NCBI GenBank assembly: GCA_020696955.1
Contig: JAJFBK010000023.1
Span: 1-8,223 of the forward strand
Direction of reading: 5' to 3'
Source: Patescibacteria group bacterium
GTDB lineage: Bacteria > Patescibacteria > UBA1384 > CAILIB01
Length of the DNA: 8,223 nucleotides
Part shown: one piece after another, positions 1 through 7,000 of the stretch
Numbering within the stretch: the first letter of the stretch is position 1
Layout of the letters: each line of letters starts with the position of its first letter
Notes under the pieces: model-generated
What the model saw: the letters and a program-made list of their open reading frames with translations, nothing else
What the model was told of the DNA's origin: nothing
Database searches by the model: none
Translations under genes and position numbers: made by a program

Positions 1-1
1 C

Positions 2-568
2 TGGTCAGTAGAAACTGCTCCCGGGGTTACAATAAGCACAAAAAACGCAACGCCAAACTCCCAGTCCTCAACACAAGCCAATCCCCCTAATCCTTCTGAT
101 CTGGACATAACTAAATGGATATCGACCAATGATGGTATTGCTAAAATAACCTATAAATATCCAGCCAGCTGGCAAAATGGCGGTGGAGGTGAAGGAACCA
201 CTAATGGAGGGTATTATAATACAAACTTTACCTATTCGCCACAGAGACCTCGACCCGGAGCCACCAACAGGATTTATGACTTTAGCGTAAACACTTATCA
301 AACAGCTACAGATCTACCTCAAAACAATGGAGCAAAAAATCTTTCAGAATGGTTAGAGAAAAGTGGCCCATCCTACGGGATAACAAACAAGGAAGATTTC
401 GTCCTCGGAGGAATCAAGGGCTATAAAACAATGGTGACAGGTACCGTTCCGATACAGTATTGGTTTGAGCGGGGATCGCTTATCACTCACGTAAATATTT
501 ATACAAGTGATTCCTACGGCCAAAAGGAGATCGGTGAAAAAATATTCTCCACTTTAACTTTTAACTAG
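2..568 (+). CDS. Secreted/anchored PsbP-like protein, 5' end missing
   Basis: The frame is open from the left edge to a TAG at 566-568, giving 188 residues with no start codon in view, so the N-terminus (probably a signal peptide or membrane anchor) lies outside the window. The first ~35 visible residues are a Thr/Ser/Asn/Pro-rich linker ending around NPPNPSD, as expected for a tether. A globular domain of about 150 residues follows. It opens with a YKYPASW segment and ends with a GYKT...GTVP strand pair, WFERGSLITHVNIYT and a closing EKIFSTLTFN strand. This pattern resembles PsbP-like/DUF domains common in small secreted bacterial proteins: a 'YPxxW' opening, a Gly-Tyr-Lys hairpin and a final 'sTf.F' strand. 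No catalytic motif is visible. The fold assignment is by eye and tentative; that it is the end of a real gene is secure. A 137-base gap separates it from the next gene. Confidence 0.7.
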   Translation, partial: WSVETAPGVTISTKNATPNSQSSTQANPPNPSDLDITKWISTNDGIAKITYKYPASWQNGGGGEGTTNGGYYNTNFTYSPQRPRPGATNRIYDFSVNTYQTATDLPQNNGAKNLSEWLEKSGPSYGITNKEDFVLGGIKGYKTMVTGTVPIQYWFERGSLITHVNIYTSDSYGQKEIGEKIFSTLTFN

Positions 569-678
569 TTTTCGGGTGGATATTTAAAAGAATAGGACAC
601 ATTTCCTCCTATACACGGCAAAAATACTGACTGGTTCGAAAATCGCCCTACCTCTCTAATTTTTTTGCCATGTTCCGC

Positions 679-684
679 TATACT
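679..684 (+). promoter_or_regulatory. Putative -10 box TATACT for the dehydrogenase gene
   Basis: TATACT matches the bacterial -10 consensus in five of six positions and lies 21 bases before the ATG at 706. No -35 box is visible at 16-18 bases spacing; a TTGCCA at 665-670 is too close (8 bases). The box falls inside the in-frame extension that begins at ATG 670, which argues for the downstream start at 706. Function is inferred from position and sequence only. Confidence 0.45.
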
Positions 685-705
685 GAGCCCAGTAATCCCA
701 CACAC

Positions 706-1392
706 ATGAACAAAATTATTCTCATATCTGGTGGTAGCGACGGAATAGGAAAAGCACTTGCCAAGTCACTGCATGACTCATCTTACAAAGTGGTGATCCT
801 GTCTCGTGACCCGCAGCGTACCGAATCTGCAGCTGAGGAAATTGGTTGTGACTATATCGTCGCCGACGTTTCAGATATAACCCAAGTCAAATCGGCTATT
901 CTCATAGCAATTGAACGCTATGGGCACATAGATTGTCTCGTAAACAATGCCGGGGTATGGATCGAGGGTGAACTCACCTCTTATTCCCAAGAAAAGATCC
1001 AGGAAGCCATGGACGTTAATGCGCTTGGGACAATAGCCCTTACTCGTGAAGTGGTTCCTCATATGAAAGAAAAGGGCTTTGGAAGGATCATAAATGTCAT
1101 ATCTCAGGCAGGCCTCCATGCAAAGAAAGGGGTATCAGTGTACGACGCCTCAAAATGGGCAGTGCGCGGATTTACCGAGTCATTAGTTCAAGAGCTTGCA
1201 CCAGATGGGATACTGGTCTCTGCTCTTTACCCCGCCAAGACCAAGACTGACCTTTTTGAGAAAGCGGGCAAAGGAAGATCTATGGATAATGCCCTTGAGG
1301 TTGAAGACGTGGTACGAGCCATACGATTTATTATAGAGAGCCCAGACACAGTAATTATTCCTGAATTAGGACTCAAACATAAGGATGCCTAA
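706..1392 (+). CDS. Short-chain dehydrogenase/reductase (classical SDR)
   Basis: A 228-residue NAD(P)(H)-dependent oxidoreductase of the classical SDR family, presumably cytoplasmic; substrate unknown. The sequence shows the nucleotide-binding glycine motif GGSDGIG at residues 9-15, a NNAG motif at 80-83, Asn105, Ser133, and the catalytic YxxxK as Tyr146-Asp-Ala-Ser-Lys150. The Ser-to-Tyr spacing of 13 is the family norm. SRD (33-35) after the second strand favours NADP(H), an inference. An upstream in-frame ATG at 670 would add 12 residues (FRYTEPSNPTH...). I prefer 706 because SDRs usually begin directly with the first beta strand (MNKIILISGG) and a -10 box overlaps the extension. No Shine-Dalgarno sequence precedes it. 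The length is slightly short for the family (~250). The NUDIX gene starts 29 bases downstream, suggesting cotranscription. Confidence 0.92.
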   Translation: MNKIILISGGSDGIGKALAKSLHDSSYKVVILSRDPQRTESAAEEIGCDYIVADVSDITQVKSAILIAIERYGHIDCLVNNAGVWIEGELTSYSQEKIQEAMDVNALGTIALTREVVPHMKEKGFGRIINVISQAGLHAKKGVSVYDASKWAVRGFTESLVQELAPDGILVSALYPAKTKTDLFEKAGKGRSMDNALEVEDVVRAIRFIIESPDTVIIPELGLKHKDA

Positions 1393-1405
1393 TCTTTTAA
1401 AAGAT
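1392..1405 (+). repeat. Perfect 14-bp palindrome at the dehydrogenase stop codon
   Basis: ATCTTTTAAAAGAT reads the same on both strands and begins on the last base of the dehydrogenase stop codon. A TATAGA at 1405-1410 abuts it, 11 bases before the NUDIX start, so the palindrome could be an operator next to a weak -10 box. It is AT-rich, lacks a loop and has no following T-run, so it is not a convincing terminator. It may simply be chance in AT-rich sequence. Confidence 0.4.
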
Positions 1406-1421
1406 ATAGAACCATGCAATT

Positions 1422-1886
1422 ATGCCACATATTCACGAGAAAATTGATTTAACTGTTGAGGTATTTGTCGTAAACAAAAGACGAGTGCTTTTGCGTAAAC
1501 ACGACAAATACAAATTGTGGCTAAGCATTGGTGGCCACGTAGAGCTGGATGAAGACCCTACTCAAGCAGCCGTACGAGAAGTTAAGGAAGAAGTTGGCTT
1601 AGACGTTGAACTGAACGACCATCTTCAGGACTATAAAGAACAGACAGAGAGATACGTTGAGCTCATACCGCCTCGCTTTTTAAATCGCCACAGGATTAAC
1701 GACGATCACGAACATGTATGCATGGTATATTTTGCACGTTCGGATTCAGACTCAATAATCAACCAAGAAGAAGAGCTCAGTGATGAGGTTAGGTGGTTCA
1801 CTCTTGAAGACTTGGAGAACCCTGAACTCACTGAAAGCGTGCGTTTTTACGCCAAGTGCGCCCTAAAGGAAACTGCGGATCAGTAA
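1422..1886 (+). CDS. NUDIX hydrolase (MutT-like)
   Basis: A 154-residue protein with a textbook NUDIX box at residues 38-60: Gly38, five residues, Glu44, seven residues, then REVKEEVGL. This is the full GX5EX7REUXEEXGU pattern, with the metal-binding glutamates (53, 56, 57) present. The family uses Mg2+ to hydrolyse nucleoside diphosphates linked to another group, such as damaged dNTPs, nucleotide sugars or dinucleotides; the substrate here cannot be read from sequence. A strand TVEVFVVNKRRVLLRKH (11-27) precedes the box, and a long insert with NRHRINDDHEHVCMVYFA follows near 90-110. The length is normal for a single-domain NUDIX protein. Start: ATG 1422. There is no Shine-Dalgarno sequence, and an ATG at 1414 is out of frame. 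It follows the dehydrogenase by 29 bases and precedes the VOC gene by 66, so it may share a transcript with the first. Confidence 0.95.
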   Translation: MPHIHEKIDLTVEVFVVNKRRVLLRKHDKYKLWLSIGGHVELDEDPTQAAVREVKEEVGLDVELNDHLQDYKEQTERYVELIPPRFLNRHRINDDHEHVCMVYFARSDSDSIINQEEELSDEVRWFTLEDLENPELTESVRFYAKCALKETADQ

Positions 1887-1909
1887 TCCGTCATGTTTTT
1901 CAAATCGTG

Positions 1910-1915
1910 TAAACT
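1910..1915 (+). promoter_or_regulatory. Weak candidate -10 box TAAACT for the VOC/alaE pair
   Basis: TAAACT lies in the 66-base gap between the NUDIX and VOC genes, 37 bases before the VOC ATG. It matches the -10 consensus in four of six positions, and no -35 box is evident. The gap size allows a separate promoter here, but read-through from the NUDIX gene is equally possible. Confidence 0.22.
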
Positions 1916-1952
1916 GTTCTCGTGACTATTAATTGACCGTCCCCCTACCCAT

Positions 1953-2336
1953 ATGTCATACGCTTATCACAGCATGGTACTTGTCTCCGATATCGCCCGT
2001 AGCAAGCAATTTTATGATGGCATGTTCTCTAAGCTTGGATGGGAAAGCCATACAGAGGAAGAAGAGGCCAAGGCTTGGAGCAAGGATACTTTTAGCTTCT
2101 GGATTGCACCTGCCAAAAGCAAGGGGCCGGCAAGGCATAAAGATGGTGTAGGCATTGATCATCTAGCGTTCAGGGTAGAAACCAAGGATGAGGTAGACGA
2201 TTTTTATGCTTGGCTCAAAGAAATTGATACCACAATCGAAATTCCTCCCAAACCATTCCCTGAATATAGCGAAAGCTACTACTCAGTTTTCTTCCACGAT
2301 CCAGACGGAACCCGCCTTGAGGTAGTGTTCACGTGA
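1953..2336 (+). CDS. VOC superfamily protein (glyoxalase/bleomycin-resistance/dioxygenase fold)
   Basis: A 127-residue single-module protein of the vicinal oxygen chelate superfamily. It has the typical opening YHSMVLVSDIARSKQFYDG (residues 5-23), a second half beginning IDHLAFRVETKDEVDDFYAWL (68-88), and the ending FFHDPDGTRLEVVF (113-126). His6, His70 and Glu123 occupy the usual metal-ligand positions, so metal binding is likely. Members include glyoxalase I, antibiotic-binding proteins and dioxygenases; the reaction here cannot be assigned. Two beta-alpha-beta-beta-beta units, as seen, is the normal size. Start: ATG 1953, just before the first strand, with a C-rich upstream region and no Shine-Dalgarno sequence. 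Its stop TGA (2334-2336) overlaps the GTG start of alaE by four bases, so the two are probably translationally coupled. Confidence 0.9.
   Translation: MSYAYHSMVLVSDIARSKQFYDGMFSKLGWESHTEEEEAKAWSKDTFSFWIAPAKSKGPARHKDGVGIDHLAFRVETKDEVDDFYAWLKEIDTTIEIPPKPFPEYSESYYSVFFHDPDGTRLEVVFT
2319..2323 (+). promoter_or_regulatory. Shine-Dalgarno-like GAGGT for alaE
   Basis: GAGGT ends 9 bases before the GTG start at 2333, inside the end of the VOC gene. It is the only clear Shine-Dalgarno-like sequence in front of any start in this window. It supports GTG 2333 as the true alaE start and fits re-initiation at a start-stop overlap. Because the bases also encode LEV of the VOC protein, chance is possible. 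Confidence 0.45.
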
Positions 2337-2761
2337 GAAGCACGAAGGTCAAAAGGTTTGTAGTTGATGCATTTGCGCTGAATATATTCATACTGTGCGT
2401 TGCCTTTGTGGTAGAAGTACTCATATCCGGCATTGATATGCAAACTTTTTGGAAAGGAAGGCTGGTCATGATCCTTCCCAACATACTTACTATCACCCCG
2501 TACAACATGGTACGGCAGTTCCTTGATACGAAACTGCAGCATTGGAATTCTCCATTCCTGCGTCAGACTGTCAGGGACACGGCAGTGTTCATCTTGTTTA
2601 GAGTGCCACTGATGCTGATTGTTTTGCTTCTTTTGGGAGCACCTCTTCAAAATGTTCTCACCGCCTGCCTGACTGCAACGCTGGCTTCGGGTTTCACTGG
2701 TCGGCCGTATGGGATCTTCTTGGATTATGCACGGAAGCTTTTTGGTGTTAATGGCGGCTAG
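2333..2761 (+). CDS. alaE: AlaE-family L-alanine exporter
   Basis: A 142-residue membrane protein close in length to E. coli AlaE (149), which exports L-alanine across the inner membrane. Recognition rests on collinear landmarks: VDAFALNIF...VEVLISG at residues 11-33 (AlaE VADTFAM...IEVFLSG), GRLVMILPNILTITPYNMVR at 42-61, DTAVFILFRVP at 82-92, and the C-terminal GRPYGIFLDYARKLFGV at 123-139 (AlaE GAVYGYFLDYCRRLFKV). Four hydrophobic segments (about 12-32, 44-60, 83-103, 107-130) match the four-helix family topology. The family's GxxxG motif in the last helix is kept as Gly123...Gly127. Start GTG 2333 overlaps the VOC stop as GTGA and has a GAGGT upstream. A hairpin with a T-rich tail sits on its stop codon. 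AlaE is best known from Proteobacteria, so its presence here is notable if the host is not one. Confidence 0.85.
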   Translation: MRSTKVKRFVVDAFALNIFILCVAFVVEVLISGIDMQTFWKGRLVMILPNILTITPYNMVRQFLDTKLQHWNSPFLRQTVRDTAVFILFRVPLMLIVLLLLGAPLQNVLTACLTATLASGFTGRPYGIFLDYARKLFGVNGG

Positions 2762-2784
2762 TACTTTTGAATTAGCCTTTATTT
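2756..2784 (+). terminator. Probable rho-independent terminator overlapping the alaE stop
   Basis: GGCTAGT at 2756-2762 pairs with ATTAGCC at 2771-2777 (seven pairs including one G-U) around an 8-base loop, and is followed at once by TTTATTT (2778-2784). The left arm contains the alaE TAG codon. The stem is short with three or four strong pairs, so termination may be partial, but position and T-tract fit the end of the dehydrogenase-to-alaE group. Confidence 0.5.
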
Positions 2785-2789
2785 AGCTT

Positions 2790-2818
2790 CATACTGAAAG
2801 TACATACTTAAACATACT
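2790..2818 (+). promoter_or_regulatory. Three CATACT direct repeats ahead of the anchored-protein gene
   Basis: CATACT occurs at 2790-2795, 2803-2808 and 2813-2818, spaced 13 and 10 bases start to start, in the gap between the alaE terminator and the ATG at 2828. Each is a four-of-six match to the -10 consensus. The last lies 9 bases before the start codon, which would give a nearly leaderless mRNA. The repeats could be alternative -10 boxes or regulator half-sites. No -35 box is visible. Function is inferred. Confidence 0.3.
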
Positions 2819-2827
2819 AGTCCAGCA

Positions 2828-3295
2828 ATGACCACGCTCCGCGCAAACCACACTTCAAAACGTTTCCTCCACGCAATTGCCCTCCTGATAATTCTTGTAT
2901 TTGGATTTTTCCTTGCCAAATTCTATGTCATTAAACATGAAGACATGCCTGTCGGCGTCGGCGGAGAGTACAGTGAGAACTACAGGTCTTTATTGGGCAA
3001 AGTTACGAGCCAAGAAATGGAGCGGGTTAAGCCTCAACTCGCCTGCTGCGATATGCCAGAATATATCGATAATTACTCGTACCCCCTTAAACTTCCTTCT
3101 GGAAAAGTCCTGAATGCATCATACTCGGTTCCAGGACCAGGAGCCCCCTTTTCCGGTCCGGCACAAAAGAATGTCACTGAGGTAAATGGCAAATGGGTAA
3201 TCATGGAAGGAACGGTGACAGGCCAATCCATTACCGCGGGCACTATCACGGTTCTTAGTAGTCCGTTGGATTATTACAAAGCGTTAACCCGTTAA
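2828..3295 (+). CDS. Small membrane-anchored extracytoplasmic protein of unknown function
   Basis: A 155-residue protein I do not recognise. The N-terminus carries Arg5, Lys11 and Arg12, followed by one strongly hydrophobic helix (about 13-35, FLHAIALLIILVFGFFLAKF), so it should be anchored with the rest outside the membrane; a cleaved signal peptide is less likely because no AXA-type site follows. The outer part has EDMPVGVGGEYSENY (38-52), a vicinal cysteine pair in LACCDMPEY (Cys73-Cys74), and a Gly/Pro-rich stretch SVPGPGAPFSGPAQ. It ends in short predicted strands (KWVIMEGTVTGQSITAGTITVLSS). The adjacent cysteines could bind metal or form a redox or intermolecular bond, but nothing else supports this. 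The start is ATG 2828 without Shine-Dalgarno; the SGNH esterase begins 9 bases after its stop, so the two are probably one transcript. Confidence 0.8.
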   Translation: MTTLRANHTSKRFLHAIALLIILVFGFFLAKFYVIKHEDMPVGVGGEYSENYRSLLGKVTSQEMERVKPQLACCDMPEYIDNYSYPLKLPSGKVLNASYSVPGPGAPFSGPAQKNVTEVNGKWVIMEGTVTGQSITAGTITVLSSPLDYYKALTR

Positions 3296-3304
3296 CTCAT
3301 AATC

Positions 3305-3931
3305 ATGCAAATACTTGCCTTTGGAGATTCGATTACCTGGGGATCATGGGATGAAGAAGGCGGCTGGGCCGACAGGCTTAAGTGTTATTTTTATGCCCGC
3401 ATCAAAAACGATCCCGATGAATGGACAGAAGTCTACAATCTTGGTATCCCCGGAAATCGGACCGACCATCTCCTGCAACGCTTCTCCGGCGAGACCAACC
3501 AACGGGTCTCAGATGAGGAGCCCACAGTCTTCCTCTTTGCTTTTGGTGCCAACGACGCTGCTTTCAATACTGAGCAAAATGAATTCGCTGTTTCTCCGGA
3601 GGATTTTCTAAAAAATCTACAACAAGTGGTTCAGGAGGCAAAGAAACTTTCGCCACATGTCTTTTTGCTCAGCATTACACCTGTTGATGAATCCTCTCCT
3701 CAGAAAAATGCACTGAAGGTCCGAAAAAACGAATACGTAAGACTCTACAATGAGCAGATCAAAAAAATAGTTGAAGAGGAAAAGGTTGGTCTCATTGATG
3801 CCAACCAAGCCTTTCTTGAATCGACAACTCAATTGCTTTGTGAAGATGGGCTACACCCCAACGCCGAAGGTCACCGCATTCTCTTTGAGTTGGTTAAGGG
3901 GCATATCCCATTCCTTCAGGAAAATTCTTGA
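3305..3931 (+). CDS. SGNH/GDSL-family esterase, cytoplasmic
   Basis: A 208-residue hydrolase with all SGNH blocks: GDSIT at residues 7-11 with nucleophile Ser9, the block II glycine in NLGIPGNRT (Gly47 or Gly50), GAND at 81-84 with the oxyanion Asn83, and DGLHPN at 181-186 giving catalytic Asp181 and His184. The family hydrolyses esters and thioesters (acetyl-sugars, lysophospholipids, acyl-CoA) by a Ser-Asp-His mechanism; the substrate is not evident. There is no signal peptide, because the first strand starts at residue 2 (MQILAFGDS), so it should act in the cytoplasm. The length is typical. It starts 9 bases after the unknown anchored protein, with no Shine-Dalgarno sequence, and ends in TGA 77 bases before the surface esterase gene. 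That neighbour also carries an SGNH-like esterase domain, which suggests related substrates inside and outside the cell. Confidence 0.93.
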   Translation: MQILAFGDSITWGSWDEEGGWADRLKCYFYARIKNDPDEWTEVYNLGIPGNRTDHLLQRFSGETNQRVSDEEPTVFLFAFGANDAAFNTEQNEFAVSPEDFLKNLQQVVQEAKKLSPHVFLLSITPVDESSPQKNALKVRKNEYVRLYNEQIKKIVEEEKVGLIDANQAFLESTTQLLCEDGLHPNAEGHRILFELVKGHIPFLQENS

Positions 3932-3955
3932 ACACCAGTTGCAATAAATAGAGCC

Positions 3956-3975
3956 ATACCACCTGCATGTGGTAT
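3956..3975 (+). repeat. Perfect inverted repeat (7-bp arms, 6-bp spacer) over the promoter
   Basis: ATACCAC (3956-3962) and GTGGTAT (3969-3975) are exact reverse complements separated by CTGCAT. The right arm covers the TG element and the first three bases of the -10 box. A dimeric repressor bound here would block RNA polymerase, so this is a candidate operator. As RNA it could form a small hairpin behind the SGNH gene, but no run of T follows at once, so a terminator is less likely. Confidence 0.45.
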
Positions 3976-3978
3976 AAT
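3970..3978 (+). promoter_or_regulatory. Extended -10 promoter (TGGTATAAT) of the surface esterase gene
   Basis: A perfect TATAAT (3973-3978) is preceded by the TGN extension (3970-3972), a configuration that can work without a -35 box; none is apparent. Transcription would start near 3985, leaving a leader of about 24 bases before ATG 4009. The box overlaps an earlier in-frame ATG at 3967, ruling that codon out as the usual start on this transcript. Confidence 0.7.
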
Positions 3979-4008
3979 TTGCTTATCTACACTCACTCCT
4001 TTTCAGAT

Positions 4009-7000
4009 ATGCCACGACCTCTTTTTTCCACGAAAACCGCAGCTCTCATTACGTTGGCAGTATTTAGTTTTGGACTTATTTGGCCCCTCACCCAGACGGC
4101 TCATGCCGCTTCTACCCTCCTTACCGGTCTTACCTCCTACTGGAAGCTGGATGAAGTAAGCGGTAACCGGACAGATAGCGCTGGTGGTAACACGTTGACG
4201 AGCACTAACGGGGTGGGAGTGAATCAAGGAAAACTAGGGGACTCTGCCCAATTCACCGCCGCCAATAGCCAATATCTTAGCGTCGCCGACAATCCCGCCG
4301 TTAGTACGGGAGATATTGATTACACCCTCTCGGCCTGGGTCTACCTGGACAGCAAGGGAGTGAACCGAACCATTATGGGAAAGTTCAACACTACGGGGAA
4401 TCAGCGAGAGTTCGTCCTCTACTACAGCTCCAGTAACGACAGATTTGTCTTTACCGTGTCAGGCAATGGCTCCAGCTCGGTTGATGTGACGGCAAATAAC
4501 TTCGGCGCTCCCGCCCTTAATACCTGGTACTTGGTCACCGCCTGGCATGACTCAGTTGGTAATACCGCAAATATCTCAGTGAATGACGGTACGACAAATT
4601 CGATCGCCACATCCACTGGCTCTTTTGACAGTTCTGCCTCCTTCACTATTGGCGGCCTTATTCCCACTAGCACTCTCTGGGATGGCCGTATTGACGGAGC
4701 GGCCATGTGGAAAAAGGCCCTCTCACCTTCCGAGAGAACAGAACTCTATAATGCCGGCACCGGCTCCGACTATCCCTTTGACGGCACCGATACTACGTCG
4801 CCCCGCATACTCTCCGTTTCCTCGACTAAGCCGGACGGAACCTACGGAGTAGGGGAAGTAATTGACCTGCAGGTCACTTTTACCGAGCCCGTCACCTCAA
4901 CCGGCAATATCACCCTGACCCTAGAAACTGGTACTACCGATCGGACTTGTCTCTTCGGTATCACCAATTCCAGCAGCGCCACCTGTAACTATACGGTTCA
5001 AAATGGAGACGAGTCACCTGATCTGGACGTAAGTTCCATTGCTGGAACCATAGCCGACCAGTCTGGGAACCCCCTTACCTCTTTCGTACCGGCTACCGGA
5101 TTAAACGCCACCAAAGCCCTCATCATCCACGCTAACGGACTCCCCTTCCTCACTAACGGACTGGCGTCCTATTGGACGCTAGACGAGGCCACTGGCACCA
5201 GGATGGACAGCATTGGGACCAATCACTTGACCAGTAACAACAACGTTACAAGCGAACAGGGAAAAATCAGTGATGCTGCACTTTTTAAGACGGCCGCAAC
5301 TCAATCCCTCAGCATCCCCGATAACACTTCCTTAAGCACGGGTGACACAGACTTTACATTGGCGGCCTGGGTAAACCTGGACACCAAGGGCGGATTCCAA
5401 GTCATTGCCGCCAAACAGGACACATCGATTTCCCAACGTGAATTCGCCCTCTTTTATAACGGCAGTTCTGATCGCTTCAACTTCTCCATCTCTTCGAACG
5501 GAACCAGCAGTACGACCGTGGTGGCAAATAACCTTGGCGCACCTGCCATAAATACCTGGTACTACGTGGTGGGCTGGCATGACTCAGTGAACAACACGGT
5601 GAATATTCAGGTGAACGATACCACGCTTAACAGTGCCGCCCATACCACCGGAGTACGGGACGGCACTTCAACGCTTCGAGTCGGAGCCAACACTGAAAAC
5701 ATCCAGTTCTGGAGTGGCAAGATAGACAGCTTGGCCCTGTGGAAGCGCGCACTCAGTGGCAGCGAGCGCACTGCTCTTTATAATTCTGGTCTTGGCCAGG
5801 AGTATCCTTTCAGCCAGGCTGAAGCCCTCAGACTAAGCAGTCCTTCAAAGTATCAGGTATTCCAAAGAAACGGCTCCAACCAAGGAACCATCTCTATCAG
5901 TGGGCAATACACCGGCACGCCTACTTCCATAGAAGCTTCCTGGAATGGTGGAGCATACTCTACAATCACAAGCAGTCCTACTGGCGGCATCTTCACCGGC
6001 AGCCTTACAGGCCTACCAGTCGGACAGGGAACCCTTTCCGTAAGGTTTGGCAACGACCCTACTATTATTGAGTCAAAGGCCTATGTCGGCATTGGCGACG
6101 TCTTTGTTATTGCCGGACAAAGCAACGGCAGTGGGCGCGGAGTTAATAACCAAACCTATTCTGGTCCTTTTAAGGCAGGTATGTTCGGAAATGACGATGA
6201 ATGGAAAGAACTTTCAGACCCCACCGATAGCAACATCGGCCAAGTCGATAGCGTTAGCAGTGACAACGCAAACAGTTCGGTCTGGCCACTTGTTGCCACC
6301 CTTCACATGACTGACCAGCAGGTTCCGGTAGGCTTCATCCCAACCGCAAAAGGAGGCACGGCTATTAGCCAATGGCAGCGCAACAATGCTCTGCCAGGAG
6401 ACACGACCACTCTTTACGGATCAATGTATCGACGCATTATCGCAGCAGGTGGTGCCAAAACCGTTCTTTTTTGGCAAGGTGAAAGCGACTCCTTGGCAGG
6501 AACCACTCGAAGTAACTACAAAACCCTCCTCCAGACCTACGCCAATGATGTCTATGCCGACTTTGGCCTGAAGACTGTCGTCGCCCAAATCGGTGATTAC
6601 ACCACTCAGACCGGACCCAGCGTTGACGCCGTTCGACTAGCCCAGATCGATGCCTGGAACGAAGGAGGCAACATTTTGCCTGGACCACCCCTTTACGACG
6701 TTAACACAACTGATTACGTACACTTCACTACTGATGCAGAACTGCAAGTAGCCGCTAACCGCTGGTGGACAACCATTCAGACAAACTTCTTCTCGGGTTC
6801 AGATGCACGAGGCCCACGCCTGCTCTCAGCTAACCATAATCAATCAAAGACTGAGATTACCCTTACCTTTTTTGATGAGTCGTTTCCGCTCTTGCCTCTT
6901 AGCGGCCTTAGCGGATTTACCGTTAAAGATGACGGAGTGTCTGTATCTATCTCATCAGCAAGCAGAGTGGCCGATGACCAGATCAAGCTCACCCTCAGTT

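Noticed and set aside
592..612. Inverted repeat ATAGGA / TCCTAT as a terminator for the left gene
   Set aside because: The stem is six pairs with a 9-base loop and no T-run follows. It may be chance.
633..644. GGTTCGAAAATC resembling a tRNA T-arm
   Set aside because: No pairing acceptor, D-arm or anticodon arm is found around it, so it is chance.
665..670. TTGCCA as a -35 box for the dehydrogenase promoter
   Set aside because: It is only 8 bases from the TATACT box; 16-18 is needed.
670..705. Upstream ATG start for the dehydrogenase, adding 12 residues
   Set aside because: A TATACT box lies inside the extension, the added residues do not resemble an SDR N-terminus, and the family usually begins at the first strand, as it does from 706.
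2279..2650. Open frame of 123 codons on the - strand opposite alaE
   Set aside because: It lies antisense to a well-supported membrane protein gene, is rich in His/Gln/Lys without a fold pattern, and has no promoter or family resemblance.
3282..3296. Direct repeat CGTTAAC twice at the stop of the unknown gene
   Set aside because: The two seven-base copies overlap coding sequence and a stop codon, and nothing indicates a binding site.
3967..4008. Upstream ATG start for the surface esterase, adding 14 residues
   Set aside because: The ATG sits just before a perfect extended -10 box, so a transcript from that promoter would not contain it. A normal signal peptide begins at 4009.
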